Shown here: positions 22,440 through 32,819 of the stretch, in pieces
How the letters are laid out: every line of letters begins with the position of its first letter
Numbering within the stretch: position 1 is the first letter of the stretch
NCBI GenBank assembly: GCA_947650365.1
Contig: CANTAL010000694.1
Coordinates: 1-64,000 of the forward strand
Reading direction: 5' to 3'
Source of the DNA: Chamaelirium japonicum
Taxonomy: Eukaryota; Streptophyta; Magnoliopsida; Liliales; Melanthiaceae
Length of the DNA: 64,000 nt
Program-made: the position numbers and the translations under genes
The notes under the pieces: generated by a model
The model's input: only the letters and a program-made list of their open reading frames with translations
What the model was told of the DNA's origin: nothing
Databases searched by the model: none

Positions 22440-23260
22440 TGTTTTTTTACGGCAATAGTGACACGGGTTGCTACAGTGAAATCATCGTAGCTGCTATAGT
22501 GATTTCATTATAGATGCTACAGTAAAATTGCTATCGCAACCCGTGATTTTACCGTAGCTGTTACAATGATTTTGTTGTAGCAACTACAGTTTACTACAGC
22601 AAAATCACTGTAGCAACCCGTGATTTCATCATGGATGCTAAAAAGATATTTTTATAGTAAATTCACTGTTGCAAAGTACTCAATTTTATGCAAATAATGC
22701 TCAGTTGAATTAAGTATTATTTTATATATTTGAGTACCATGCATAGGTTTTTACAGTGATTTTATTATAGCTGCTACAGTAAAATTTACTGTGCCGGCTA
22801 AAAAGGCTTCCCTACAGTGAATCACTGTAGCAAAGTACTCAATTTTATTCAAATGATACTAAGTTTTATTGAATATTATTGCGACTAAAATTGAGTACTA
22901 TAATGATTTTACGGTAGCAAAGTGTTTTTAGCGGTTACGAAAAAATACTATAATAGTTACAATGATTTCACTGTAGTAAATATACTCAAATATATGCCAA
23001 TAATACTCAATTGAAATGAGTATCATTGCTACCAAATTGAGTAATATTGCTACCGTGATTTTACTGTTGCAACGTGTTTTTTAGCAGCCACGACGGAATC
23101 ACTATAGCGTTACTGTGATTCACTATAGCTGCTACAATGATTTTATTATAGCTGCTACATCAGAATCACTATAGTGCTATAGTGATTTTACTGTAGTTGC
23201 TACAGTGGATCACTGTAGCGCTATAGTGATTTTACTGTAGCAGCTATAATGGTTCCACAC
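22440..23260. repeat. AT-rich stretch of degenerate GCTACAGTGATTTTACTGTAGC motifs
   Basis: Many imperfect, partly palindromic copies of CTGTAGC, GCTACAGTGA and GTGATTTTACTGTAGC lie in both orientations over about 800 bp. No coding region is seen. It looks like an old fold-back-type or MITE-derived repeat; no clean terminal repeats or target duplication could be fixed. Confidence 0.6.
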
Positions 23261-23419
23261 TAGGCCTCGAAACTGTATGTTTCGTAGAGATCGAGTGAAG
23301 TTATATAGACAATGGTATGTTGGTAAATTTGGCAACTTAATCAAAACTATTATAGTCATGTACGTATTAACCAAAAGAGCTGTTGCAACTAATATATTCA
23401 AATGTGGATATAGACTAAA

Positions 23420-23732
23420 AGATTTTTGGGATCTATTCTAAAATAAAACCCTAAAAAGGGACTATTTGCAGTCCGCCCCAAATTTTTCTTCGACGCTGAA
23501 CCTCATCTGCTGATGACCACACATCAACCCATCCATGCCACGTCAGAAGATATCATCCAATCCAGCCAATAGAAGAGGGTCACAAGATCAGCCCATCTCC
23601 TCAGCCACCCAAATATATCCCACCACCATCAGATCCTCTCTTTTTATATGCCCAACATAAGGATCCCCACTCACTTCCCAGCTTTCCCTTCCATCCATAC
23701 AACTCCAGCAGCAACCACCGAAGGAGAAGCTA
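23420..23732 (+). promoter_or_regulatory. Upstream region of the plastocyanin gene
   Basis: Contains a CCACGTCAG G-box-like element (about 23,540), a CCAAT motif (about 23,560) and TATA-like stretches (AAATATATCC near 23,611 and TTTTTATATGC at 23,640-23,650, about 83 bp before the ATG). The assignment is by position and motif only. Confidence 0.5.
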
Positions 23733-24239
23733 ATGGCCAGCTTCACCTCCGCCGCGGTGACCATCCCCTCCTTCACCGGTCTAAAGGCCGGCGCGAGAGC
23801 CGGCGCCAGCGGCTCAGCCACCCCGGCCCGGGCTACGCCCCCCATGGCGTTCTCGGCCAAGGCCTCCATGAAGGAGGCTGTGGGCGCCGCCATGGTGGCC
23901 ACCGCGGCGAGCGCGGTGCTGGCGAGCAACGCGCTGGCGGTGGAGGTGCTGCTGGGGGCGAGCGACGGGTCGCTGGCCTTCGTGCCCAACAGCTTCTCGG
24001 TGGCGTCGGGGGAGAAGATCGTGTTCAAGAACAACGCGGGGTTCCCCCACAACATAGTGTTCGACGAGGACGAGGTGCCGGCGGGGGTGGACGTGGGGGC
24101 CATCTCCATGAAGGAGGAGGACCTGCTCAATGCCCCCGGGGAGATCTATTCGGTGACCCTGAGCGAGAAGGGCACCTACAGCTTCTACTGCTCTCCTCAC
24201 CAGGGGGCGGGCATGGTGGGAAAAGTTACCGTTAATTAG
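23733..24239 (+). CDS. petE: Plastocyanin precursor, chloroplast
   Basis: This 168-residue intronless precursor belongs to the blue copper protein that carries electrons from cytochrome b6f to photosystem I in the thylakoid lumen. Residues 1-45 are a Ser/Ala-rich stromal transit peptide, and 46-69 a hydrophobic thylakoid-transfer signal ending in the lumenal cleavage motif A-L-A. The mature chain starts at [10 protein letters not shown] (residue 70) and is 99 residues long, exactly the usual length. The copper ligands are all present: His106, Cys153, His156 and Met161 (mature His37, Cys84, His87, Met92), in FPHNIVFD and [10 protein letters not shown]. The acidic patch (DEDE) is also present. 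The reading frame is very GC-rich. There is no sign of damage; it looks functional and is the clearest host gene here. Confidence 0.97.
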   Translation: MASFTSAAVTIPSFTGLKAGARAGASGSATPARATPPMAFSAKASMKEAVGAAMVATAASAVLASNALAVEVLLGASDGSLAFVPNSFSVASGEKIVFKNNAGFPHNIVFDEDEVPAGVDVGAISMKEEDLLNAPGEIYSVTLSEKGTYSFYCSPHQGAGMVGKVTVN

Positions 24240-24456
24240 TAACCCTTTCGTTTTTTTTCTTTTCTTTCTTCCTTTCTTTTGTACTTTACCTCTTGGTAAT
24301 GTGTTAAGTGAAGGGGAATTGAGCTAAATGAGTAGTATTTGCGACCATGGGGTTTGTGGACTAATATTTATCTATTAAAATGTAGCAACGTTCAAATATT
24401 CGTGTGAAAACAATAATTTGTAAGTTGAAAACATTCCAAGTCCTCATGTCTAGGAG

Positions 24457-25372
<916 letters not shown>

Positions 25373-25429
<57 letters not shown>
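25373..25429. repeat. (GA)n microsatellite
   Basis: A GA run of about 57 bp that ends shortly before the truncated hAT-like copy. Confidence 0.95.
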
Positions 25430-25430
<1 letters not shown>

Positions 25431-25464
25431 CCGTCTCGATACAAACTGAGGCCTAAGGCGAAAA

Positions 25465-25836
25465 TTCTAAACCCGAAGTTAGCGGGTTTACATTTGGCCT
25501 AAACGGGTTCGGGTCATATAAGGGTCAACCCGATCGACCTGTTTATTTAATGGGTCGGGTTCGGGTTTGTACTTACAGCCCGATTGACCCGACTTGACCA
25601 GTTTACCAAATGGGTTGTGTCAACCCGACCCGACCCGACCCAATCCGATCAAATCCGGCCCAATCCGACTTGTCTTGACCCAACCCGGTAGGTTTACATG
25701 GGTTCTGTTGAGCCAACCCGAGCCAACCTGACCCAACCCGTTTAGTAAACGGGTTAAACGGGTCGGGTTTGGGTTGGGTGTTTTGCCCTTATACCTATGT
25801 CTCAACCCAACCCGACCCGACCCATTGCCACCCCTA
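25465..25836. mobile_element. Truncated hAT-like small element (CCCGACCC family)
   Basis: Belongs to the same family as 60,549-61,076: GAAGTTAGCGGGTTT, AACGGGTTCGGGTCAT and tandem ACCCGACCCG blocks, ending in ATTGCCACCCCTA. The left terminus is lost next to the GA tract. Confidence 0.7.
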
Positions 25837-25852
25837 CTCGAAGGCAGACGTA

Positions 25853-26035
25853 GGGCTGCAACTTGGGCGGGCCAACCAGAACCCAACCCGAGCCCAACCC
25901 GAACCCAACCCAAATTTGGGCGGGCTAACCTGAACCCAACCCAAGCCCAACCCGAATTATTTCTCCTCTACCATATTGAAGCCGATCAACCCATCCCGCA
26001 CAACCTGATCAACCTGGCCAACCTGACGGATTAGG
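25853..26035. repeat. GGGCTGCAA...CCCAACCCGA repeat
   Basis: Starts TAGGGCTGCAACTTGGGC and consists of AACCCAACCCGAGCC blocks. Related in style to the hAT-like family above but clearly distinct. The right end is not defined. Confidence 0.4.
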
Positions 26036-26235
26036 CTAGGGCTAAGGAAGTTCAAACATACCTTGGGTTGGGTTGGGGGTACAAAAGATGCTAAGTTAGG
26101 GCTTTGAGGTTTGGGGTACAAAAGAAAAGGGCAATGTTGGTATTAAAGGGTCGCTGAGTAAGTTATTGAGAAACGATAGGGAGACGGGGGCTAGTTACAG
26201 ATTTTTGGGGTATGAATAAAATTTCCCAAAGATTA

Positions 26236-26489
26236 GGATAAATTACACTTTGCCACTCTGTAGTTTTGCTCAAAAACACTTAACTCCCATGTAGTTTATT
26301 TTGTTCCAAATCGCTCCCAAAAGTTTGAAATGTTAGCACAGTACACCCTTTTGTCAACTACATAATTTCCTTGCTTGGTGTTTTTTATCTGATCGAAACT
26401 GAATTGAAGGGGGCAAAATGTTGTTTTATGGCTAGAAGGGGGTTTAATGTTTTTAAGTTAAACTTCAGGGGGCAAAGTGTAATTTACTC
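26236..26489. mobile_element. Small inverted-terminal-repeat element (MITE)
   Basis: Ends are GATAAATTACACTTTGCC and its inverse GGCAAAGTGTAATTTACTC. AAAGATT occurs on both sides (26,228-26,234 and 26,491-26,497), consistent with a 7-9-bp target duplication. It is noncoding and about 254 bp long. Confidence 0.65.
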
Positions 26490-26712
26490 TAAAGATTCTT
26501 TCATTAATTGAGATTTGAGAGTGATTTTTGTGAGGGATTTCGGGTGATTTTTATCTGATCAAAACTGAATTGAAGGGGGCAAAATGTTGTTTTATAGCTA
26601 TAAGGAGGTTTAGTGTTTTAAAGTTAAACTTCAGGGGGCAAAGTGTAATTTACTCTAAAGATTCTTATATTAATTGAGATTTGAGATTGATTTTTGTGAG
26701 GGATTTCGGGTG
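26381..26712. repeat. 166-bp tandem duplication across the MITE's right end
   Basis: A unit starting TTTTTATCTGATC and covering the right half of the MITE plus 57 bp of flank (...GATTTCGGGTGA) is present twice with period 166, so the MITE terminus GGCAAAGTGTAATTTACTC occurs twice. Confidence 0.85.
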
Positions 26713-27824
26713 ATTGGGTTGCCTTCTTTGTGAGCCAATTAATTCTGTATTAATTGAGGAACTTCCCTTGTGAAGTAGTGAAGGGATGAGCCCCATTCTA
26801 TGGTTAGATCAAGAGATGATGATCAAATCTATCCGTCCATTTTTGTCTAGTCATCAAGTTGTTCCGTTTTGTCTAGTCAGCATCTAGACCGCCGTCCCTT
26901 ATTATATAGATAGTGGATCTCTTTCCATGCCGTCGATGGAAATAGGCAAGATTGTTGAACCACCTAAAATTCTCGTGGTCTATGTGGTGTATGCTTTCTC
27001 TACTCTCTCTTGATTGCTTAAGTTATTTGATTGTATCTTTTCAGATTTTGTTTCGTGTTGAATTGTTCGTGTTTGTGGGTCCATCACGCAACACAAATTG
27101 CCATATCTTTAACTACTCTTTATATCAAATCCATTCAGATATTAATTTTGGCATGAGCAAATGAATTCATTCATCCCACGTACAAGATTTGTTAGAGATA
27201 ATTAAGGATGGATACGAAGAGCCAAAAAGTTTAAGGACATTCGAATCATGGAGTCAAGCAAGTAAAAGGAGTACAAAGAGAGTCCAATAGTACTAATGGG
27301 TGATTCAATATATGTGGAGACAATAATGACCTCTATTGGTTGCTTGGAGTTGGTGGCTATGCTTGCTTGCTCTGGCTGGCTTAATACTTGTTTAACCACT
27401 CATGCCTTCTCCAACATCTTTTGAGGTGGCCTTCGAAGTAAGAATGCATCTTTTCATGGACTTTAACCTAAAAGTCTATTCGTCTTGATCATGTTCCTTT
27501 GAACTTCTCTATCTGATTCCTTAGCAACCAGACCTTCAGTCTCATTCTCATGGTGGGGATTTTCTTTTAATCCTTTGTTATAACCATTTTCTCATAATTC
27601 ATTACACCAGTTCATGACGTTCAATGTCGACACACAAATTTCTTTCCTATATAGAATTGGGATTTTCTCTCGGAAGAATGAGATTTTCCTTTTCAGATTT
27701 GGCCAAGAAGTTCGAGGATTGTATTTGAGCTAGAAGGGGGACCTGGCGAGTGGGCGCCTTGGGCGTCAGATTGGGCTCTCAGGGCAAAGGGCTCGTAGGG
27801 AGGGACACTGATTGGCGATGAGTA

Positions 27825-27950
27825 ACCACACCCCTTTGATTGTGTCATCCCGATTTACTTCTTTCCAAATCTGTTATAAGGGATCGTGATGAGTAACCGG
27901 CCACACCCCTTTGATTGTGCCGTCCCGATTTACTTATTTCCCTAAATCCA
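27825..27950. repeat. Imperfect tandem repeat, period about 72 bp
   Basis: Two copies of GATGAGTAACC...CACACCCCTTTGATTGTG...CCCGATTTACTT lie side by side. The same pair is present in the second duplication copy (about 44,120-44,245). Confidence 0.8.
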
Positions 27951-28026
27951 ATTGGATTTAGGGAGAGATCGAAAAAAAAAAGAGGGACTTTGCCACTTTG
28001 GGATCGAGATCAATGTCTATAGGGGG

Positions 28027-28533
28027 TAGGACTGTCAATCGGGCCGGGCTGAGCTGGGTTTTGAAAATAAACGGATTGGGTCTTATTTGAACATGGACTG
28101 AGTTGGGTTCGGACAGAGTTTGAAGCCCGAACCTGAATTTGGGCCGAGCTCGGGCTAGAGTACGTAGGCCTAACCCGTTTTAGGCTCGAATCGGAAGTCA
28201 TTATTACAAGTAGGCCGGCTCATATTAGTTAGTTCGAACCTGACTCTTGATCTTGTTCACTAGAACTTATAGCCGCTGGCCCACTAGCAGTTATGAGTTG
28301 TTAAGGTGAACTGATTTACAATGACTCGATCACCAGTCTAAAGTTGTGACTTGCTTGATAGGCTTAGCTATTATACATATGTTAATAAGTAAATGGGTTG
28401 GCCCGAATAATAAAATGGGCCGAGTTCGGGTTAGGTAGGTTGATTTTTATTCTGGCTGGATTCAGGCTTGGGATAGCCAATTAGATTTCGGGTAAGTCTT
28501 GCCCGACCCAGCCCGGCTCGATTGACAGGCTTA
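28027..28533. mobile_element. hAT-like small element, duplication copy 1
   Basis: This 507-bp element has TAGGACTGTCAATCGGGCC at the left and the inverse of TAAGCCTGTCAATCGAGCC at the right. The perfect 8-bp target duplication ATAGGGGG (28,019-28,026 and 28,534-28,541) supports the hAT superfamily. The same insertion is present in the second duplication copy, so it predates the duplication. Confidence 0.85.
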
Positions 28534-28662
28534 ATAGGGGGGTGCATGGCTTTTCCTCATCTGAAACCTCAAATTGCAAAAAATGAAAGCCTCAAATCGG
28601 GAAAGATTGAAAACTGGACTGGCTGGTGAGAAAGAACTATTGCTCATGAGATATTAGAGCAT

Positions 28663-28895
28663 CTCCAACAGCATCCGAAATAGGAGGACCTCCTCAGCAC
28701 TGTAGGCCTTTTTTGGAAGCCACCTCCAATGGCTGGCCTCCGAACAAGGATATCCTAGTCATTTTACACCAAACCCTCCCATATTTGTAACTTATCCAAA
28801 TTAACCCAGGCCTCCAAATTACAATCAAACGAGTAAAAAATAATTAACCATCGATCAATTGTAAAAAAAATTTCAATTCATCTATAGTCAAAAAA
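28663..28895. repeat. Possible MITE fragment downstream of the subtilase gene
   Basis: AGAGCATCTCCAACAGCATCC is a common plant MITE terminus. The opposite terminus is not visible before the subtilase stop codon. It lies exactly at the deletion point of the second copy (28,667). Confidence 0.35.
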
Positions 28896-28899
28896 GTAT

Positions 28900-30813
28900 T
28901 CAGGACTTAGGAGTGACGCCAATAGGACTCCTGACGGCGTGCTTGTTGGAGACCCACACAAGTTGTCCTTCTAGTACTTCGATCGGCCAGATTGGCGGGG
29001 CTTCGGCGGTGCTGAATGTTACAGAGAAAGTTTTCTGCTCACCGAGTGCCGAAAACTGAAGCTTACGAGGGGAAACAACCACCTTCACCCCTTTCGGCTC
29101 ATCAACCTTCACCGAGTAGACAGAGTGGGCCTCCCCGACGTTCGTCACCGTCCTTCTCACCGTCTTGTTCGACGCCCATCCCATGGACACCAGGATCGAA
29201 GGGTAGTTCAATTCTTCTGTGCCGGCCATCTTCTGGTACTGAGAACAGAAGATCTCCTTCCCGACGACAGTTGAGGCCTGTTGGTCTGTATACCCCAAGC
29301 CGCCGCACAGGTAAGGGATGTAATCGTCCGGTTGGATGTCGTAGACGAGGCCAGGATCGTCGGCCTTGTTAGCGTTCACTTGCCCAGCACCCATAGCGAA
29401 GATGTTAGCAGGCTCCCCTGATGCTTTGTCGGAGATGGGTTTTCCCTCTTGAAAATCAAGTGTATAAGCAGTCGTCATGATCGCCGACTTGATGGCCGCT
29501 GGCGACCACTGCGGATGAGACTTCTTCAGTAGAGCTGCAAGCCCTGCTAGATGAGGTGTGGCCATGGAGGTGCCGGACATGAAGCAGAATATACTATGAC
29601 AGAGTTCCGTCTTCCCCGGGCCGAGGACGTACACGCCCGGCCCGATGACGTCCGGCTTCAGTACGCCGCCATTCATCAAGCTCGGGCCTCTCGAGGAGAA
29701 GGAAGCAACCTCAGGCGAAAGAGGGCGTTTAAATAGAATGGTGGCTGTGGGATGGTCTGTTGTGGAGAGATAGTACTGTTGGATTTTACGTGCATCATCA
29801 AAGCTTACAAGGGCTACTGGAATATTGGTGGAGGGGTGCATTGCCATTGGCATTGCCTTGAGAGTGAACTCTTCATGGGGCTGCTGGTTCGTGACTATCA
29901 TAGCGCTGCCGCCGGCCGCCTTAACTACTTCGGCCATCTCCTTGGAGTCGATGAATCCAGTACTGCTTCCGCACAGAACGATCTTGCCTCCAACGTCGAG
30001 GCTGTCCAATGAGCCCTTCTGACAAGAAAAGTCTTCCGCAATCCGTAGATCGGCCGGATTCACCATGGGCTGCATGGGGGAGCTGAAGTAGCCTGCAGGC
30101 TGGTAGCCGGACACCCCATCAAATTCCACCCCATTGCCGAGCCTCACCTTAGCCGTTATCCTTCTATCCATGGAGCTCGCTCCGACCGTCAGAATCCAAG
30201 GGGCGTCGTTCTCTATTGTGCTCGGGAGAGGTCCGCTGTTCCCCGCCGGGGTGACGGTCAAGATTCCCTTCACCATTGCCGCAAATGCACCTACGGCCAG
30301 AGGGTCTATGTCGAAAGAACCACCGGGTATACCGCCCAGCGAGATTGATAGCACATCTACTCCATCACTGATTGCTTGCTCTATGGCTGCTAATAAGTCC
30401 CAGCCGATGTCTTGCTCAGGGAGGCAGCACGCCTTGTACATCGCTACGTGAGCTTTCGGTGCAATGCCGAGGAAATCAGCACCGTAGACATAGTTCCCTG
30501 CCGCCACGCCGGCGCAGTGGGTGCCATGCCCGTCGAGGTCGAGCGGCGAGGGGTTATGCCCACCCGTGAATGCCCTCGCACCGATGAGCTTCTTGTTGCA
30601 TAGGGACTTGGTGTCGAAATCACAGCGCCCTCTCCATTTACTTGGCGGCGGTGGCATCCCGTCGTCGTTGAAGGAGGGATGGGTGGGAATTATCCCAGTG
30701 TCCACCACCCCAATGATCATCCCCTCGCCGTAGTTGGGGTCGTACCGGTGCGCGATGACGAGGAGGAGGAGAGAGGCCAAGAGGCAGAGGATGGTCCGAT
30801 TGTTTTCCCCCAT
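28900..30813 (-). CDS. SBT1-type subtilisin-like serine protease lacking the I9 prodomain
   Basis: This is a 637-residue secreted S8A protease, intronless, from ATG at 30,813. A hydrophobic signal peptide (about residues 1-21, LLASLLLLVIA) runs straight into the catalytic domain at YDPNYGEGMIIGVVDTG. The triad is Asp38 (VVDTG), His96 (DGHGTHCAG) and Ser416 (SGTSMATPH), with oxyanion Asn192 (PAGNSGP). A PA domain interrupts the catalytic domain (about 270-350), and the C-terminal fibronectin-III-like domain starts near LNYPSI (536). Usual plant subtilases are about 740-770 residues; the missing ~100 are the inhibitor_I9 prodomain, which normally acts as folding chaperone and inhibitor. The second copy retains a THTPEFVGL segment just before this junction, so the loss here is secondary. 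Either this is a decayed gene with an intact frame or an unusual prodomain-less protease. Confidence 0.9.
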   Translation of the reverse strand: MGENNRTILCLLASLLLLVIAHRYDPNYGEGMIIGVVDTGIIPTHPSFNDDGMPPPPSKWRGRCDFDTKSLCNKKLIGARAFTGGHNPSPLDLDGHGTHCAGVAAGNYVYGADFLGIAPKAHVAMYKACCLPEQDIGWDLLAAIEQAISDGVDVLSISLGGIPGGSFDIDPLAVGAFAAMVKGILTVTPAGNSGPLPSTIENDAPWILTVGASSMDRRITAKVRLGNGVEFDGVSGYQPAGYFSSPMQPMVNPADLRIAEDFSCQKGSLDSLDVGGKIVLCGSSTGFIDSKEMAEVVKAAGGSAMIVTNQQPHEEFTLKAMPMAMHPSTNIPVALVSFDDARKIQQYYLSTTDHPTATILFKRPLSPEVASFSSRGPSLMNGGVLKPDVIGPGVYVLGPGKTELCHSIFCFMSGTSMATPHLAGLAALLKKSHPQWSPAAIKSAIMTTAYTLDFQEGKPISDKASGEPANIFAMGAGQVNANKADDPGLVYDIQPDDYIPYLCGGLGYTDQQASTVVGKEIFCSQYQKMAGTEELNYPSILVSMGWASNKTVRRTVTNVGEAHSVYSVKVDEPKGVKVVVSPRKLQFSALGEQKTFSVTFSTAEAPPIWPIEVLEGQLVWVSNKHAVRSPIGVTPKS

Positions 30814-30840
30814 CAAGTTGAAAACTGGTGCTAAGTTGAT

Positions 30841-30852
30841 TCGTTTTTATAA
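30841..30852 (-). promoter_or_regulatory. TATA box of the subtilase gene
   Basis: Reads TTATAAAAACGA on the - strand, 28-39 bp before the start codon, so either the leader is very short or a downstream ATG is used. The second copy has TTATAAATCC at the equivalent place. Confidence 0.6.
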
Positions 30853-30973
30853 GGGACGGCCACACCAACTACGTGTCCGTGTCGGAGTAAGATTCGTGTA
30901 TCTATCTCTATTTATTCATGTATCTATCTCTATTAAGCCGGCGGAAAAAACTTTTCAAAAAAAAAAAAAAAAA

Positions 30974-31081
30974 GGATTATTTTAACTTTGCCCCCCCCCC
31001 CCCCAAAATGTTATTGAATTAGACCTTACCTCCCAACTTCTTATTGATTAGACTTTACCCTCCAAAACTAACTGTTCCATC
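30974..31081. mobile_element. One arm of a fold-back MITE
   Basis: Corresponds to the left arm of the whole copy at 45,752-46,042 (GGATTATTTTAACTTTGCCC...CTGTTCCATCAG). It contains a C14 run at 30,991-31,004. The right arm is missing here. Confidence 0.75.
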
Positions 31082-31082
31082 A

Positions 31083-31335
31083 GCCCTCCAACTCTTGCCC
31101 TGCGCTCCCACCGTCTGAGCGGGTTCTGTCGGTGCCCCGACGGCCGCGTCCCTCGGCCGCACGACCTGACGGCCTGCTCGCTGGCTCCCCGCCGTCCTGT
31201 GCCCGCCGTCCGAGCGGGTCTGGCCCTCCAACTCTGGCCCTGCGCCCCCTCCGTCCGAGCAGGTTCTGCCAGTGCCCCAATGTCCGCTTCCCTCGGGCCG
31301 CAGGACCTGACGGCCCAATCGTCGGTGCCCTGCCA
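31083..31335. repeat. GC-rich tandem repeat, period about 143 bp
   Basis: CCCTCCAACTC...GCCCTGCG...GAGC(G/A)GGTTCTG...GACCTGACGGCC occurs at 31,083 and again at about 31,226. The same unit recurs at about 46,113. It resembles the internal part of the small LTR element at 54,431-57,045. No gene is supported, despite long GC-driven open frames. Confidence 0.7.
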
Positions 31336-31435
31336 TCCGAGCCCCGTGCCCGTCGTCCGACCTCCGGCCCTGCATCCCCTGTGCGCAGCCCACCTGCCGG
31401 CCGTCTCCTACACAATCGGCAGCCTCCCCTGCACG

Positions 31436-31437
<2 letters not shown>

Positions 31438-31477
<40 letters not shown>

Positions 31478-31487
31478 TCTCTCTCTA
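31438..31487. repeat. (CT)n microsatellite
   Basis: A CTCTCT run with one CCCTC interruption, followed by a TTCTTC run near 31,545-31,566. Confidence 0.9.
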
Positions 31488-31685
31488 AAACCCGGCGAGG
31501 TCTGCTCTGCTATCCCTTCAATCCCGTTGTCGCTTCCCCTTCTCTTCTTCTTCTTCTTCTTCTTCTTTTCTCTCTCTCTTTAAATCCTTCATGTACCTTA
31601 ATGAGTCAACCTCTATTTAATCCAACGCATTTCAATCCACCTTATTTAGCCCACCTTATTCAGCCCCCTATATTGTCATGGTGTG

Positions 31686-31876
31686 GAGTACGATTTTGTT
31701 CCAACCTCTTTAAAGAGGTTGGATGTTTCCGGTCTCTCTCATTGGTCCATTCCAAGGGTATGTTTGTCATTTACACTATTTATCATGGTGAAATGACCAA
31801 AAGCCCTCGATATGGACCAATGAGAGAGACTGGGAACATCCCACCTCTTTAAGGAGGTTGGAACAAAATCGTACTC
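31686..31876. mobile_element. Mutator-like fold-back MITE, 191 bp
   Basis: Terminal inverted repeats of about 75 bp start GAGTACGATTTTGTTCCAAC. A perfect 9-bp target duplication CATGGTGTG flanks it (31,677-31,685 and 31,877-31,885); 9 bp is the Mutator signature. The CCTCTTTAAAGAGG core of each arm is itself palindromic. Confidence 0.88.
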
Positions 31877-32039
31877 CATGGTGTGCGTTCTCTTTGTTAA
31901 TCTCGCAATACCATGGATGTCCTGCCGTTTGTCCCTGCGCTTGACCATTTATGTCCTGGCCGAGACCTTTCTGACTGTGTCTCTGCTTGTGTGCTCGCAC
32001 TACAACAGAAGCCCCCATATACGGCGGCGGAACCGGCGG

Positions 32040-32385
32040 CCGTATCGTCTCTGCCGCATTTGAGGGTGGGATTCCGGCGGCGAGCTTCAATCAGCCTGAA
32101 TTGGATCTGGATTTCGGCGGCCATCATCGTTCCGCCGCAATTGAAGGAGGGATTCCGGCGGCCAGGTTCGTCCCGCCTCAATTGGAGGTGAAATTCGGCG
32201 GCCAGCATCGATCCGCCGCAAATGAAGGAGGGATTCCGGCGGCGAGCTTCAATCGGCCTGAATTGGAGCTTGATTTCGGCGGCCATCATCGCTCCGCCGC
32301 AACTGAAGGAGGGATTCCGGTGGCCAGGTACGTCCCGCCTCAATTGGAGGTTGAATTCGTCGGCCAGATGGAGTCTGCCGCAAAT
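32040..32385 (+). repeat. Left subterminal repeat array of the CACTA element
   Basis: About 60-bp units alternate between two types (GGATTCCGGCGGCGAGCTTC and GGATTCCGGCGGCCAGGTTC), so the higher-order period is 120 bp. Such arrays are the usual binding region of TNPA-type proteins. Because the period is a multiple of 3, an open frame (EGGIPAA...FGGHHRSAA) runs through it; I treat that frame as accidental. Confidence 0.85.
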
Positions 32386-32819
32386 CAAGCAAGCCGGATC
32401 TTGCAAGATCTGTTGCCTTATCTGGATTAACCACCAGCGCGCGCGAATTTGTTGCAAATTTGTTCTTTCTGCATTCGCGCGCGATCCTCCCCTAGGCCAC
32501 GATCGTCTCGAGGTTTGCCCTAGGTCCAGAACACCGGCCGCGGCTGCTGATCGTACTGCTTACCCTCTCCGGCCTGCTGACCTTATTGTGCCGATCGTAC
32601 TGCTGATCCCTCTCGCTGCCGATCCCTCTCTTGCCCCATCGATCTCTTTCCCATTTTTCCATTTGAGGTATTATTCTGCTTCCTTCTTTTTTGTTAGACA
32701 GATCTTTCAACATCTCGATACTTATTTGGAGTTGAGATCCTATATGCATGAAGCTCTTTTTTTCTATGAATTTGTTGGGATTTTAGATTATATTTTGTTT
32801 CAATTCCTCCTTTAATTTT

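Larger units (their letters stand above)
27099..31997. repeat. Tandem duplication, copy 1 (subtilase locus)
   Basis: 27,099 onward (ATTGCCATATCTTTA) matches 43,391 onward (ATTGCCGTATCTTTA) through the hAT-like element, the subtilase gene, its promoter, the MITE arm and the GC-rich block. Copy 1 continues across the CACTA insertion to about 43,385, where copy 2 begins, so the two are head to tail. In about 340 bp of unique sequence I count roughly 11 substitutions (about 3%). Confidence 0.9.

Noticed and set aside
31132-31852. GC-rich open frames on both strands
   Set aside because: They follow a 143-bp tandem repeat, a CT tract and the Mutator-type MITE; no domain.
31987-32430. Repeat protein of about 147 residues
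   Set aside because: It coincides with the CACTA left subterminal binding array and starts before the transposon end; best explained as an accidental open frame.
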